Assembly (NCBI GenBank): GCA_016987375.1
Contig: PJRA01000196.1
Location: forward strand, 1,335,090 to 1,399,089
Length of the DNA stretch: 64,000 bases
Direction: 5' to 3'
DNA from: Brachionus koreanus
Lineage: Eukaryota > Rotifera > Eurotatoria > Ploima > Brachionidae
Position 1 is the stretch's first letter. Each line of letters begins with the position of its first letter. A program made the position numbers and the translations under genes. Positions 1 through 10,491 of the stretch are shown one piece after another. The notes under the pieces are model-generated. The model did no database searches. It saw nothing but the letters and a program-made list of their open reading frames with translations, and was not told the DNA's origin.

Positions 1-115
1 GTATCAGCTGATACAGTTTAGAAAAAAAAACTTTAAAATCAAAATAAAAAAGTTATTTCAAACTTAAATTTTTGTTTTTGTTTTTTGTTCCAAAATTCAA
101 ATTGCCCTTCACTAA
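1..115 (+). repeat. Dispersed palindrome-tipped repeat, copy 1 (truncated by window edge)
   Basis: The window opens with the perfect palindrome GTATCAGCTGATAC, followed by a T-rich tract and the phrase ttttgttccaaaattca. The same succession occurs at 33858-33955, and a less similar copy lies at 46074-46145. It is therefore a member of a dispersed repeat family whose other copies in this window are at 33800-33960 (+), 39840-39960 (-) and 46015-46160 (+). The left part of this copy lies outside the window. Family type is unknown. Confidence 0.55.
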
Positions 116-328
116 TAAATTCTAACTATTTAGACATCGATAAACCTAAAACAACTCTATGCTTTCTATTAGAAAGAAAATCTCCTATCCAGTCAATTAT
201 TAATCTAGTAAAACCTTAAGTTTTTATTTTAAAAACTATCTGTTTGAAACTTTGTCGAAAGCTTTCGAAATTATAAACTTTTCATTCAAAAAAAATTCAT
301 TAAAATTAGAATTTTGATCACATACTTT

Positions 329-1832
329 AATATATCTGTCATGCGCAATAAGTAAAGCTATTTATTTAAGCTAAATGATTAAAAAAATATTACTTTAAGT
401 AAAATAAAAATAATAAAATTTTAGGGTATTTATTTAACTTAAATGTGCTACTAACTTAAGCTAAATATGCAAACTTGCCATAAATGGAAAAAAATTGGAT
501 AAATTAAGCAAATATTATTAAGAAATTATTTAATAATTTTGACAATGGACTCCCAAAGGGAAGAGATTCGCTTAGAAATTGAAGTACAAGGTTTAAAATT
601 TGTTCAATTGCAAAAAAACACTTCTCATCACTTAGCAATTAATTGCACACCTTATTATGCCACATTTGGACGTGAGGTTTAAGATGGTTTAGAGTCAAGT
701 CTTATACCAAAAGAAATTTTGGCTAAATTACCTCTGAAGAAGAACTTCAACGAGTAAAACCAAAATTTAAAAAATCATAATTTATTTCTTTAATTTTTGT
801 TTAATTAGTTAGTCAAGCAAAAATTCAACAGGAAAATAACGTAATAATTTAATCAATTATTACCTGTATTTTTTAAAGACCAATTTAATTGAAGAAATTG
901 AAGAAACAGAGCGTTTATTAATTAACCCGAGTGAAGATAACGAAAACAATGATGACGATAATGTTTAAACATCATTGAGGTTGAGACTCAAGTTTACACT
1001 CCTCTTGTTACTATCAGTAATCAAGTTAAGGAAGTTAGGAGAAAAGGACCAAAAATAAAAGCCAGAATTGAAATAATAGAAGATACAGAGAATTAGGAAC
1101 CTCTAAATAAGATAGGTAGATTTGAAGCTAACGCAATTAAAATTTCTGACATAGTAGCTACTTGCTCAGAAAATATGGAGATTTTTGCAGGTAAAATGCT
1201 TAATCATCATATTCACAAATTAGGAGAGGCTGTAATCAGAGACACGGTTCAAGTACCTGTCCCTGATGTTGATTGGAGTCCGGCAGATTTAGTTAATGTT
1301 TTATCATATATTACAAAAATAAATACCGCACATATGACATATCAATTAGCTACCAAATATGTAGGTATTATTGCCGGGTGGCATACAAGAAATAAATTTT
1401 AAAACAAAAATTATTAAAATTTGAAAGTTTAGATTTAAGTAAGTGATTATCATTAAGAGAAATTAATAGGCTACATTCGATTAGTGAAGGACAAGGGTTC
1501 TTTAAATGTAACTGTTTAGTTAAATGCGAAAGAAATTGTTCTTGTAAAAAAAATAATGTTTTATACAATTCTAAGTGCCATAGGGGACAACAAAATTCAA
1601 GTTGTAAACGAAAATAATTTTTTTTTTATGGTTTTTATTAAAAATTTTACTAAATTTGACTTGATGTTAGATTGTTTTTTTTTTTATCTTTTATGTAATA
1701 TTGTTAATTATATTGATCAATATTTTTTAATTTACGATAAGTAAAAATTTTGTATATAATTTAGCTTAAAATGATTTAATTTAGCTTAAACAAATAGATT
1801 TACTTAATGCGCATGATATATCTATCGTTACT
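329..1832 (+). mobile_element. Decayed integrase-type DNA transposon with terminal inverted repeats (Ginger-like)
   Basis: The left end (about 331-376) carries tcatgcgcaataagtaaa followed by ttaagctaaat. The right end (about 1770-1830) carries the inverted counterpart tttacttaatgcgcatga preceded by atttagctta copies. The 11-base motif ttaagctaaat is repeated again inside both ends (near 453 and, inverted, near 1760), giving subterminal repeats. Between the ends lies a frameshifted integrase-like reading frame with a C-terminal cysteine cluster (see 541-1610). Length is about 1.5 kb. Inverted repeats plus an integrase-derived ORF are what the Ginger class of cut-and-paste elements (gypsy-integrase-like) shows; the class assignment is inference. 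Confidence 0.55.
541..1610 (+). pseudogene. Integrase-derived ORF remnant with C-terminal Cys cluster
   Basis: Reading across several frames gives fragments typical of the C-terminal part of retroviral-type integrases in Ginger or gypsy-like elements. Near 640-680 there is a NCTPYYATFGRE-like segment, the usual motif after the integrase core (TPYYxxFGR). From 1142 to 1400 an open stretch ends in YVGIIAGWHTRNKF, which resembles the conserved GIISGWYSRNQF segment of such proteins. At about 1495-1605 follows a cysteine cluster (CNCLVKCERNCSCKKNN... then CH) like the CxC-x3-C-x4-CxC tail of these integrases. Stops and frameshifts break the frame many times, so it cannot encode a working protein. 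The catalytic DDE core is not visible in this stretch. Confidence 0.6.
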
Positions 1833-1865
1833 GTACTCTATTTTAAAACGAAATTTATTTTATGC

Positions 1866-2869
1866 TGATACTAAATTTATTTTTCTGCTACCTAAAAAAA
1901 ATAAAAATGATACTAAAATTCACACTTAAGATACTAAAAATAAAATTAAAATGATACTTATTTTGTTTATGTGATACTAATATTTTTTTTAATTAGTATC
2001 AGATAATTAATCAAATAAACATTTATGCATTGATGCCACTTATAAGCTTTTATGGCAAGGATTAATTGACAACTATATTAATGTGTTTAATATACTCAAA
2101 CATGTTGATTGAACTAATTAAGCAATAATATAAAAAACTTCCTGTTTTTCTGATTATAAGCAATCAAACAATGACTGAAGAATCAACAAGTTACGAATTT
2201 GTTCCTCATCGTAACCAAGCTGAGTCCAATGAAGAAACATTGCAAGATGCTGATGATTTGGATAAAGCTCAACCAAAAAAAACAAGAGGAGCTATTACTT
2301 GTCGCGATAGAGGTAGACCATGGCACGAGAGCGCAAAAGATGTGCCACTGGGTGAAAACAGAAAGAAAGGAAGGCCTGCGAAGAATAAAGGTGCTCTTAA
2401 CCGCCAGCCGATTGAAACTCAAAGTTATTTAGTAAATGAAGTGGCCGAAGACGAAATTTCTTTCATTATTGAATTCGAAGATGAACAAGAAGCTGCAACT
2501 GAGAATGGTCGAAATTTACCAGAGCAAGTTGTAGCGCCAACTACGTCAAATGAACAAACAATAGAGCAGCTAAATATCGTTCATGGTGTATTCGAATCAG
2601 AGCCAAGTGTGTTTAATTTAGTAGAAAATTGCCCAGCTAAACGTCCGAGAGCTAGACCTCGCAAAAACCCAATCAGTAAACCTGCGAGCAAAAGATCTAA
2701 AAACAATTAATTTTTCTCTTTTTTTGTATTTTTTATTATCATCAATAAAAATTAATATCATTTTCTTATAATTTGTATCAATTAATTTTTTTTGATAGCA
2801 TAAAAATAAAGAAATACAAATAAAATTAGTATCATTTTTTTTAGTAGCAGAAAAATAAATTTAGTATCA
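1866..2869. mobile_element. Short TIR element carrying an AT-hook ORF
   Basis: The sequence at 1866-1891 (tgatactaaatttattttt then ctgctac) is repeated as an exact inverted copy at 2844-2869. The similarity continues inward through an A-rich tract to a second tgatactaa unit (1908-1916 and, inverted, 2826-2834), so the inverted repeats are about 45-50 bp. Further tgatact motifs lie just inside the left end (1930-1985). The only sizeable ORF inside is the AT-hook protein at 2171-2710. No transposase core is present, so if mobile it would be non-autonomous. The C-terminal-like AT-hook ORF recalls the tail of MULE transposases. It sits 34 bp from the Ginger-like element. Confidence 0.65.
2171..2710 (+). 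CDS. AT-hook DNA-binding-like protein of a TIR element
   Basis: An intact 179-residue ORF lies between the inverted repeats of the 1866-2869 element. It is hydrophilic and has no membrane segment. Three basic GRP-type patches are visible: RDRGRPWHE near residue 47, ENRKKGRPAKNKG near residue 66 and KRPRARPRKNP near residue 159. These match the AT-hook core (RGRP/KGRP/RPR flanked by basic residues), which binds the minor groove of AT-rich DNA. An acidic stretch lies between hooks 2 and 3. In MULE-type transposases a similar basic GRP tail follows the SWIM zinc finger, so this may be a captured or stand-alone tail; that link is inference. The open frame in DNA this AT-rich suggests recent activity or selection. 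Start chosen as the first ATG of the frame. Confidence 0.55.
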   Translation: MTEESTSYEFVPHRNQAESNEETLQDADDLDKAQPKKTRGAITCRDRGRPWHESAKDVPLGENRKKGRPAKNKGALNRQPIETQSYLVNEVAEDEISFIIEFEDEQEAATENGRNLPEQVVAPTTSNEQTIEQLNIVHGVFESEPSVFNLVENCPAKRPRARPRKNPISKPASKRSKNN

Positions 2870-3226
2870 CGTAAAATACATGCCTTTACATGCCATCAAA
2901 TCTAAACAGTCAAATCTAAAATAGTAAAAATAGTAATATGCAATTTATATCATTCTTCAAGATTGAATAATTTAAATGATTTTCTAAAATTTTAGATAAA
3001 ACATGAAAATGAAAATTACTTAAATGTTTTCTTAAAAGCTAATATGTATTACAAATACATATTTATTTATTTTTCTTACATAAAATTAATCGATTATTTG
3101 TGCGCAAATTTTTTTTATAATTTTAACTATAAAAATATACAATATGAAGTTACAAACTATAACTAATCTTCAACTTTTTTCCATTACATGATTTTGTTAC
3201 AAATATAATTGATTTTAAAATTTGTT
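2870..3226. other. Intergenic, nothing recognised
   Basis: AT-rich spacer between the TIR element and the end of the cysteine-rich membrane-protein gene on the minus strand. It would hold that gene's 3' UTR. No ORF, repeat or RNA gene is seen. Confidence 0.5.
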
Positions 3227-4289
3227 TCAATTAATTTTCAAAAAAACACAAAATTTCTTTGCCAATCTAAAATATTTTTGAGTTTGTTTAATTTTCAAAA
3301 TCTTACCCACATACTGCAGAACTAGTGCAAACAAAATTTTTTCCCAATTCACATTGAGCAGAAAATGTGCATGCAGAACCGTAAGATAATCTGTTTACTA
3401 TATTACCAGAATTAAATTTAATACAAACATGTTAACAGATACTTGCCACATTTATTAGCAGTTTGGTCATAATATTGAGTCAATTGACAGTCGCACATGT
3501 TCGCAACTGATGTAACCTTAGAAAAATAATTAATTTAATTTAAATAAAAAAGAAAATAATAAAAAATTTTATTTTTTTACTGGACAATTGCAGCCGCTTG
3601 GAGAGTTGGCACAAAAAAGCCCAGTTGAATCAAAGCATTCACTCGTACTTGAACAAGTTTGTCCATAAGATTTTTTTGATTCTTTTAATTGTTTTTGTTA
3701 AATTTTTAATTAGTTTAATTTTGAATAGAATATCTTACCACATTTAGAATTAGAGGAGACCCATATTAGACTGGATGAGCCACACACACATACTCCATTA
3801 GTACAGTTTAAATTTTTCTCAGTATCACACTTTCTAGTAGAATCACAATTCTCGTTATAAGAAGCATAATTTTTGGCTGTTGATAAGTTTAATTCAGAAT
3901 TTTTTTTTGTTAGAAAACAGAAAATACCTAAAGTTGTGACAAGAATTGCAGCCAGTGAAGTAATTACCAGCATTATACAAATAAAACCCAGCAAAAATGT
4001 AAGCCATAATGGCATTTTACAATTTGAAGATTTTTGCAATTTTTCAAAATTATCTGGTTCTACTTTGTACTTAACGAAAAAAGATCTCAATTAATTTTTT
4101 TAATTATTTATTTAAAATAAAAAAAAAACTACTAACTTCTCCAACAATTATAAATTCTTCTTTTGAATCTTTGAGGATTTTTTTAATTTTGGCCTGCGGG
4201 TCGAACTCATAAAAGTCATCTTTTTCGGTCGAAGCAGACCATATTTCTTGTTTTTTTGAAAAATCAGTAAAGTTCTCTTTTTCATCCAT
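3227..4289 (-). CDS. Single-pass membrane protein with cysteine-rich extracellular repeats (six exons)
   Basis: I assembled six minus-strand exons with consistent phases: 4289-4137, 4069-3739, 3681-3581, 3516-3443, 3390-3307 and 3266-3227. Donors are GTTAGT, GTAAGA, GTAAAA, GTATCT and GTAAGA; the acceptor of exon 2 follows a pyrimidine tract ending in AAG. The N-terminal half is acidic and polar, with no signal peptide. One long hydrophobic segment (about residues 75-108, MPLWLTFLLGFICIMLVITS onward) follows. The remainder is made of short units with recurring C-x(4-6)-C-x(5-8)-C-x-C spacing, resembling EB or EGF-like modules, so the Cys-rich tail is predicted extracellular (type II topology). 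Exons 3, 4 and 5 each encode about one unit. The final small exon is the least certain. Function is unknown. Confidence 0.55.
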
Positions 4290-6548
4290 TTTTTTTTAAT
4301 TTTCTTTTAGACTAAATTAAACTTTTCATGCTAATAAATTTCATAGAAATAATTTCAATAACTTGAATTCTTAATTAAATTTTGTTTAATAAATATTTAA
4401 ATTTTTTGTTGAATGTCTAAGTTTTTTTTTCTTTGAACAGTTAATAATCAAATTTAATTAATAATTTTCAACTTTTTTTTCTTAAATTTTTTACCTTTAA
4501 ATTAAACAAAAGAAATGTATCAAATTATCATAACTTTAATAAGAAAATAAAAGTGAAACAATAAAAATAAGTTGTTTTTTTTTAAATCAACAGTTGAATT
4601 CATTTAAAATTGAAATAAAATTTAAACAATTTCAATTTAAAATATTTCAAATTTAATTCAAATAATAAAAAATTTTAATAAATAAAAAATTATTTTAAAC
4701 AAAATTTTAAAAAAGTATAAATCACTTAACTTAAATATTACTTTTAATTTTTTTTTTTTATTATTCGTTAGTCTTACTTTTGAAAAAGGTTTTTTAGTTG
4801 TAACGATAGCTTAAATCTCCAAGTACCTTGATCCCAAGCTGAATTTTGAAAGTTTCAAGAATTAAGATTACTAAAACATATAAAAAGTGATCACAACATA
4901 AATTTTTTTTTTGAAAAAATTAATCAAAACATGAAAATATTATTAGATGCAATTAAACATATAGTCATTTTTTAATTTTTTACAAAATGCTTTTAATTTA
5001 AATAAGTTCTGGTATCTAATTTAAATAAATCAACGATTTAAAATTTTTTTTTAGGTTTTAGTAATCTGCATCCCAGATTCAAGTGTCATCAATGGCTTCG
5101 ATGAAGCCATTATATTATATTAGATTATTAGTGCTCCTTCTCTGAGTTATTTTATGCTTTCGTGATTTCTTTGTAACTTTTTATTTCTTGGTCGTATGAG
5201 TAGTAAGTCCTACGCACTTGCAGCCGGAACTGAATAAACAAAAAGATGACTAATAAAAGTACAAAATATGCAAAAAATATTTTCAATTTTTTTTTAATAA
5301 AAATTTAGCTAGTTTTTTGCCTATTATTTTTTAATTAGATAATTGTTATTATAATAATCTTTTTAGTTTTAGTTGGCATTTGCTATTTAAACCGTTGCTA
5401 TTTTAATTGATAAATTGTTCTTTTTCTTTTAATTTATTTAATTTAAATTTTTAGCCTCATAGGAATTAAAAAATAATAAAAAATATTTGAATACCTTACA
5501 TACATACACACAACAATTTTTTAAAAGACAAAGAGTGGTTTTTATGACTAAATTGAAATTTTTTTCTCTATTTTTAAGTTTTTTTAATATATATTTGGAC
5601 CTGCTCTTTCAGAAATCATGTTTATTTTATTTTTGGAAAAAGTCTTTTATGAGATATCATCTTTTATTTTTTTCGGTTTACTGCACATCATTACAAACTT
5701 TTGATTAATCCCGACACACCTTTAAACACCTTGTAAATTCTAAAACAGAATTAAGAGCTTAAAGAGCTTAAAGTCAGTTCAAGTCACTTATACAATTTAA
5801 AAAATTATTCAAATCGGTATAACAAGAAAAAATAATGTATATAGAATTGAATGCCTTATTCTATTAATTCATAAACAATGGTATGATAATTAAAAAATGT
5901 TAAAGAAAAAATGAAAAAAGTGAAGAAAAGTTTTTATTCTTTAAATGGAAGAAAAAAAACCATTACATAGATTTATTGCAAACGAAAATTTTTTTTTGTT
6001 TTACCAAATTTTATTGGTATTACATAATATGATTAAAATGGATTTTGTAAAATCACGATAGTTAACAGGAAATAGCGTCTTTCAACGTTAATTTACGTAA
6101 AATTACAATTTTTCAAAAAAGCCAAAAAAACAACTGATTTTGGCTCCTTTTTCAATTATCCATTTAAAATTTGAATTTTCTATTTTTCTGATTAATCGTT
6201 CCTAAAAAGAAATATTTTGATTATTAATCAAAATAAGTCTAATTTTGAAATTTATTTTTACATATGCCTCTTGTAATTGAGTGCAGATTGCCAGATGACT
6301 TGATCAGTGTTTTTATTTACTTTAAACATTTGAATATAGTAATTTCTCTTACGCTTTTTGGTTAGATTTAACTATTTGTTCTTAATGAATACAAATAAAA
6401 ATATATGAAAACTTTAGCAGATAATAAAACTCTTTTTACTAACTAATTCATGTACACATTTGAATTTTATTCAATTTAAATTTTTTTTTTCTAAAATTTT
6501 AAAAATAAAGCATATCATTAAAACAAATAAGAAAAAACTACAAAAAAT
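4290..6548. other. Long AT-rich intergenic region
   Basis: No convincing coding sequence was found. The only compact structure is a possible hairpin at about 5091-5111, with arms AATGGCTTC and GAAGCCATT around GAT, inside a short GC-richer patch (5060-5240) that has no recognisable ORF. The rest is homopolymer-rich DNA that should include the promoter of the cysteine-rich gene and the 3' UTR of the PYCR gene. Confidence 0.4.
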
Positions 6549-7669
6549 TCAATTTATTCTATTTAGATCTTTGGCTCTATTAGTTGCTATTTCAATGCAC
6601 TTGGCAAACGCATGCCGTATATTGTATCTTTCCAATTCAGACAGGCCATAAATAGTGGTGCCACCAGGTGAACTTATTTCTTCTTTTAAGTTCATAACAT
6701 GTTTGCCGTGTGATTCTTTATTTAATTCGTTTATGATCATATTGGCCGAGCCAGCCATTGTTCTCGTGGCCAGACTAAGTGCCAGCTGTCTGCTCATTCC
6801 CATTTTGACAGCTCCCTCAGCTAAAGCATCCAGAATAACACACATCTAAAATAAATTTTTTTTTTAATTTTCAAATTAACTTTTTTTTTTTAATTACATA
6901 TGCCGGTCCTGATCCACTTAAAGCTGTGACCACATTCATCAACTCTTCTTCAATTTCATCTTCACAATAGCCGATTGATTCAAGTAATTTTCTGACAACA
7001 TGGCCATCTTCTTTAGTTGCATTTGAGCCTCTGGCATAAAGCGAAACACTTTGCTGTACCAGAGCAGCTAAGTTTGGCATTATGCGAACAACTCGACTTT
7101 CTCTCGGCAAATGCTGTTAAATTGAATAAATTTTAGACTAAATTTTAAATAAAAAAAAACAACAACAAAACAAACTTTTTCTATATTTTTAATTTGTATA
7201 CCAGCAGCTAAGGATATAATTAAATGCTCTCTATTTACACAGCTAGACACTTGATTCAAAAGTCCAGGAATGTCTTTGGGTTTAACACATAGCAAAACAG
7301 TTTTGGCATTTTTTAATATATCCAAATTGTTCTCTATATAATTTATGTTCAAAGACTTGGGGAAAAAAAAAAACAAAATTTAAAAAATAGAAAAATATAT
7401 TTTTTTAATTATTTTACTCGAAATTTTGGACATCTTTCTTTCAAATATCTAAGATATTCAGAGTTTGCATCGCTCACAAATATTTGCTCGGGCTTTACTT
7501 TATTTTGATCGATGAGACCAAGTATCATTGCCTGAGCAATCCGTCCTGTTCCAAGAAAGCCTAATTTCCAATCTTTGCTGTTGGCTGTTGAGATTGAATA
7601 GCATTTTGAGCCTTTTAGGTTAGCCCACCATTGACTTAGAGTATTTGGTTGAATTTTTTTAAAAATCAT
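6549..7669 (-). CDS. PYCR: Pyrroline-5-carboxylate reductase
   Basis: PYCR catalyses the last step of proline synthesis, NAD(P)H-dependent reduction of 1-pyrroline-5-carboxylate. Four minus-strand exons join in phase 0: 7669-7418, 7355-7176, 7113-6898 and 6845-6549, giving 314 residues, close to the usual 270-320. Diagnostic features are the Rossmann glycine motif GFLGTGRIAQAM near residue 35, LCVKP, VVRIMPN, the family signature TALSGSGPAY, the GMSRQLA helix and SSPGGTTIYGL near the C-terminus. The N-terminal 30 residues are basic and Ser/Thr-rich, compatible with a mitochondrial presequence. An in-frame upstream ATG at 7735 exists, but the extension looks like UTR, so the ATG at 7669 is preferred. 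All key motifs are intact. Confidence 0.93.
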
Positions 7670-8206
7670 CTTTGTATTTCGTAAAATTATTAAGGTATTA
7701 TTTAAATATAAAATAAATAGAATACAGTTGTTCAAATATGCGGAAAGATAAGATAAATATATTTTATTTTATCAATTTAATCATATTTTAAACAATATAA
7801 AGTGTAATCGTTTGAGATTAGATTAGAAATGACCCATTTTTAGAACATAATCTTAGAATTTTGTTTAGAATGTTTCTAAAGTCTTTGAATCAAGAATTGA
7901 TTTAGATAATAAAATGCGAAAAAATAATTTGATGTAAAAATTAATTCAGATGATGTAATGGTGGATTATTTTTTTCTAATTTTTATTTGAAGTTTAGTTT
8001 GAAAAAAGGAAAATAAATTTTCTTTAAAAATAATATTTTTTTTTCTGGATAAAAATAAACTTTTCTTTTACTATTCATTAGAATGTCATATTAACTTTAC
8101 AAAATTTTATTATTAATCACAATTTAGATACATGAATAGACCAAAGTCGAAATAATTTTGAAGAAAAATATTAACTAACTATTACAAACACGAGTAAGAT
8201 GTGTGC
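7670..8206. other. Intergenic, nothing recognised
   Basis: AT-rich spacer upstream of PYCR on the minus strand. It presumably contains the PYCR promoter. No ORF or RNA gene was found. Confidence 0.4.
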
Positions 8207-8370
8207 TTAGATTTTGATACAAATATTCATCTGTCCATTGACTTTAGGAGCTAAAGCGTCCAATTTTAATGCCAATGTATCTTTGGTTGTTTGTGAATGG
8301 GTCGTGTGAAATTTGATACAATATATTGCTGGTATAACTGGTGCTTCAAATGCAGCATGATGAACATGTA
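8207..8370 (-). other. Coding-like segment of unknown origin (possible last exon)
   Basis: On the minus strand an AG acceptor (tttacag) at 8371 is followed by 53 sense codons and a stop at 8207. The translation has an even residue composition (for example HVHHAAFEAPVIPAIYCI) unlike the Lys/Asn/Phe/Ile-rich noise of the surrounding DNA. Base composition also rises locally. I cannot assign a family or find upstream exons with matching phase. It may be a fossil piece of a transposon, since a Tc1/mariner-type fossil on the same strand lies at 8640-8935, or a small unrecognised exon. Confidence 0.25.
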
Positions 8371-8639
8371 CTGTAAATAATTAATTCTAACGTCCCGACA
8401 TAATGACCATCCATCTTATACCATCTTTAAATCAAATTGCAGAAGAATCCGAAAAGGAATTACTTTTTCATTCTAGAAAACTAATTTTTTGTGAACAACT
8501 AATTAAAAAAATTGCTGATTTATTTTGAAAAAAGTACTAAGAAAAAAAATTATAATTTGAATCAATTTATTAAATATTTATTAATAGAACAGAATAATTT
8601 TTAAGAAAAGAAAAAATTACTAAAAAAATTAATTTTTGT

Positions 8640-8935
8640 CTGACAAAAACATGAATAATAAATTTCCTTGTCAGACGTCTTTGACTCACTTCAGCTCGGT
8701 CATTTGTCAACTTAAACAGTTTTTTCTTAACTGAACTTGTCCAGGTCGATACCTTCTCTTATTGTCTTTTGTCGCCCCTCCATTTGAATACCGTTAATAG
8801 TATCATATATTCTACTTTGAGCGATTCCTTGCTTCGTTAAGTGCGTGAGAGGCTCGGATTTTTTCATTTATGAAATCATGTTTTTGACTGCTTTTCGAAT
8901 ATTCTCTCGTTCTGTCACAGAAAGCCCTATTTAAT
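8640..8935 (-). pseudogene. Tc1/mariner-type transposase N-terminal fossil (helix-turn-helix region)
   Basis: Minus-strand translation in changing frames gives VTERENIRKAVKN, then a segment with a GIAQSRIYDTING-like helix, an RPGQVQLRK segment like the GRP linker, and LTNDRAEVSQRRLTRKF. This order (first HTH, GRP linker, second HTH of the SQRxLAxKF type) is that of Tc1/mariner transposases. It has stops and frameshifts and lacks a recognisable DDE domain. The neighbouring 9000-9360 region holds nothing else I can assign. Confidence 0.5.
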
Positions 8936-9363
8936 AAAATGAAAAAAAAATATAAAATGTTTTTTTTTGCAATATTATAGCTATTGTTAAGTAGTAATAA
9001 TATTGACTTTTGAAAGCCATTGATCTTTTGAATATTGACTCTGTTTATAAGCTAATCTAGAAGCATTTTTTCGAACAAAAAGAAGATATAAAGGGAAAAT
9101 CAAGAAAGATTAAAGAAAGAAGGGGGTTGACTATCTATCATTATCGGTCTAAACTACTATTTATTAAACAAGAAATTTTATTTTATCTAAAATTTCGGGT
9201 CGGTTGGAATAGAAACTTAGTCCTTCCTTTCAGCCACATGAAGAATATTTTTGAAAAATAAAGTATAATTGAAACAATATGTTTAATTAGATTAAAGTTA
9301 CATGTTAAAAAATGTCACAACATCTTTTCAAATAATCTAGTCAAAGTTAAATAAAATTTTATT

Positions 9364-10328
9364 TTAATTTAAATTAATAGAATCAATAAAAATCATAGAT
9401 GCATTTCGAACAAAGTCTTCTGAGTCAACAAGATCTCGGCAAAGGACACATTTTGATTGTTTTTCATTTAGAACAACACTTAGTCCAGATGGCGATATTT
9501 CATACAACGATTGCATGACACTTTAAAAAAAAATCTAAACTTTTAAAATAAAATTAGACAAAAAAATTTAAGCATTACATGCTTGGATCAGAGCTCTTTT
9601 TTGTGACAATGGATGTTGATTTTTTAAGCTGATCAATCATGATATCACATACAACTTGATTTGGTCTATCATTAGCATAATCCAAAAGATCTTTATAAAA
9701 CGCCTTGGACTCAGCCAAAAAGTCTTTAAGTAAGAAAACAAGCTTTATTGAAGACTTAAAATAGTTAAAACTAAATGCTTCATATTCTCTTCGCTTTATT
9801 TTTTGATTTAGATGATTTTTAATTTCTGGTTTCAAATCACTAGTCAATAAATCAATCAATCTATTTAATAAATCAGCTAGAGAAAGTCTTGATACTTTTT
9901 GATCATTTGGCTCTAAAATTAAATAAAATAATTTCTAGATAAATTTTTTTCTTTGGTTGTTATTGTTGTTGATTACTTGAAGTTGCTGTATCGAGAAATA
10001 TTTGATATATTTCGAGCAAACAATCATCAAACATTATGCTATTGTGATTAATTACTTTTAAGCGATCATAGGCTACTTTTAACGGATCGCCTTGGTTGTA
10101 CAAATTATCAAAGCTAAGACATTTATTTAATTAAAATTAAAATTTTATTTTTTTTGTCAATTACTAGCAATAGATGTAATTAATTGGATCTTTAGGCTGA
10201 TGATGCAATAGCGAATCCATCAAATTGGTAAGTATGGTTTTTACATTTTTTTTCTCTAGAAAAACCTTGTCTGACTCGGGCTTATCAACTTGCTGATTAA
10301 CTTTTTGCACAGCAATTGGTCTAGCCAT
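9364..10328 (-). CDS. TPGS1: Tubulin polyglutamylase complex subunit 1
   Basis: TPGS1 is a non-catalytic subunit of the TTLL1 polyglutamylase complex that modifies tubulin of axonemes and neurites. Four exons join with consistent phases: 10328-10165, 10113-9977, 9912-9579 and 9520-9364, giving 263 residues (vertebrate protein about 290). The N-terminal part has the RIIa/Dpy-30-like pattern: a helix with VKTILTNLMDSLL followed by QPKDPINYI, corresponding to the family's ALLKVLEARPEEPIAFL stretch. The central REYEAFSFNYFKSSIKLVF helix and the C-terminal EDFVRNASMIFID segment match the family in order. The start codon lies only 163 bp downstream of the WWOX stop on the same strand, so read-through or polycistronic expression is possible. 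Identification rests on remembered family patterns, not a search. Confidence 0.75.
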
Positions 10329-10491
10329 TTTATTTTTAATTATTAATTTTTTTTTAAATATTCTAAACACTGTAATCAATGGATTAGAATTAGTAACCAT
10401 GGTAGCAATTTTCAAATATTTCTTCACATTTTTTTTATTATACAAATTTAATTGAATAAATGAAATAAAGAGTTTTTTTTGTCGAAATAAT

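Noticed and set aside
1556..1744. 62-codon plus-strand frame after the integrase remnant
   Set aside because: Begins inside the Cys-cluster region in another frame and continues through T runs; a shadow.
5091..5111. Hairpin AATGGCTTC/GAAGCCATT as possible RNA element
   Set aside because: 9-bp stem with a 3-base loop, isolated; too little to call a functional RNA or terminator.
5487..5708. 73-codon plus-strand frame
   Set aside because: Phe/Leu-rich noise from T-rich DNA; no promoter or homolog seen.
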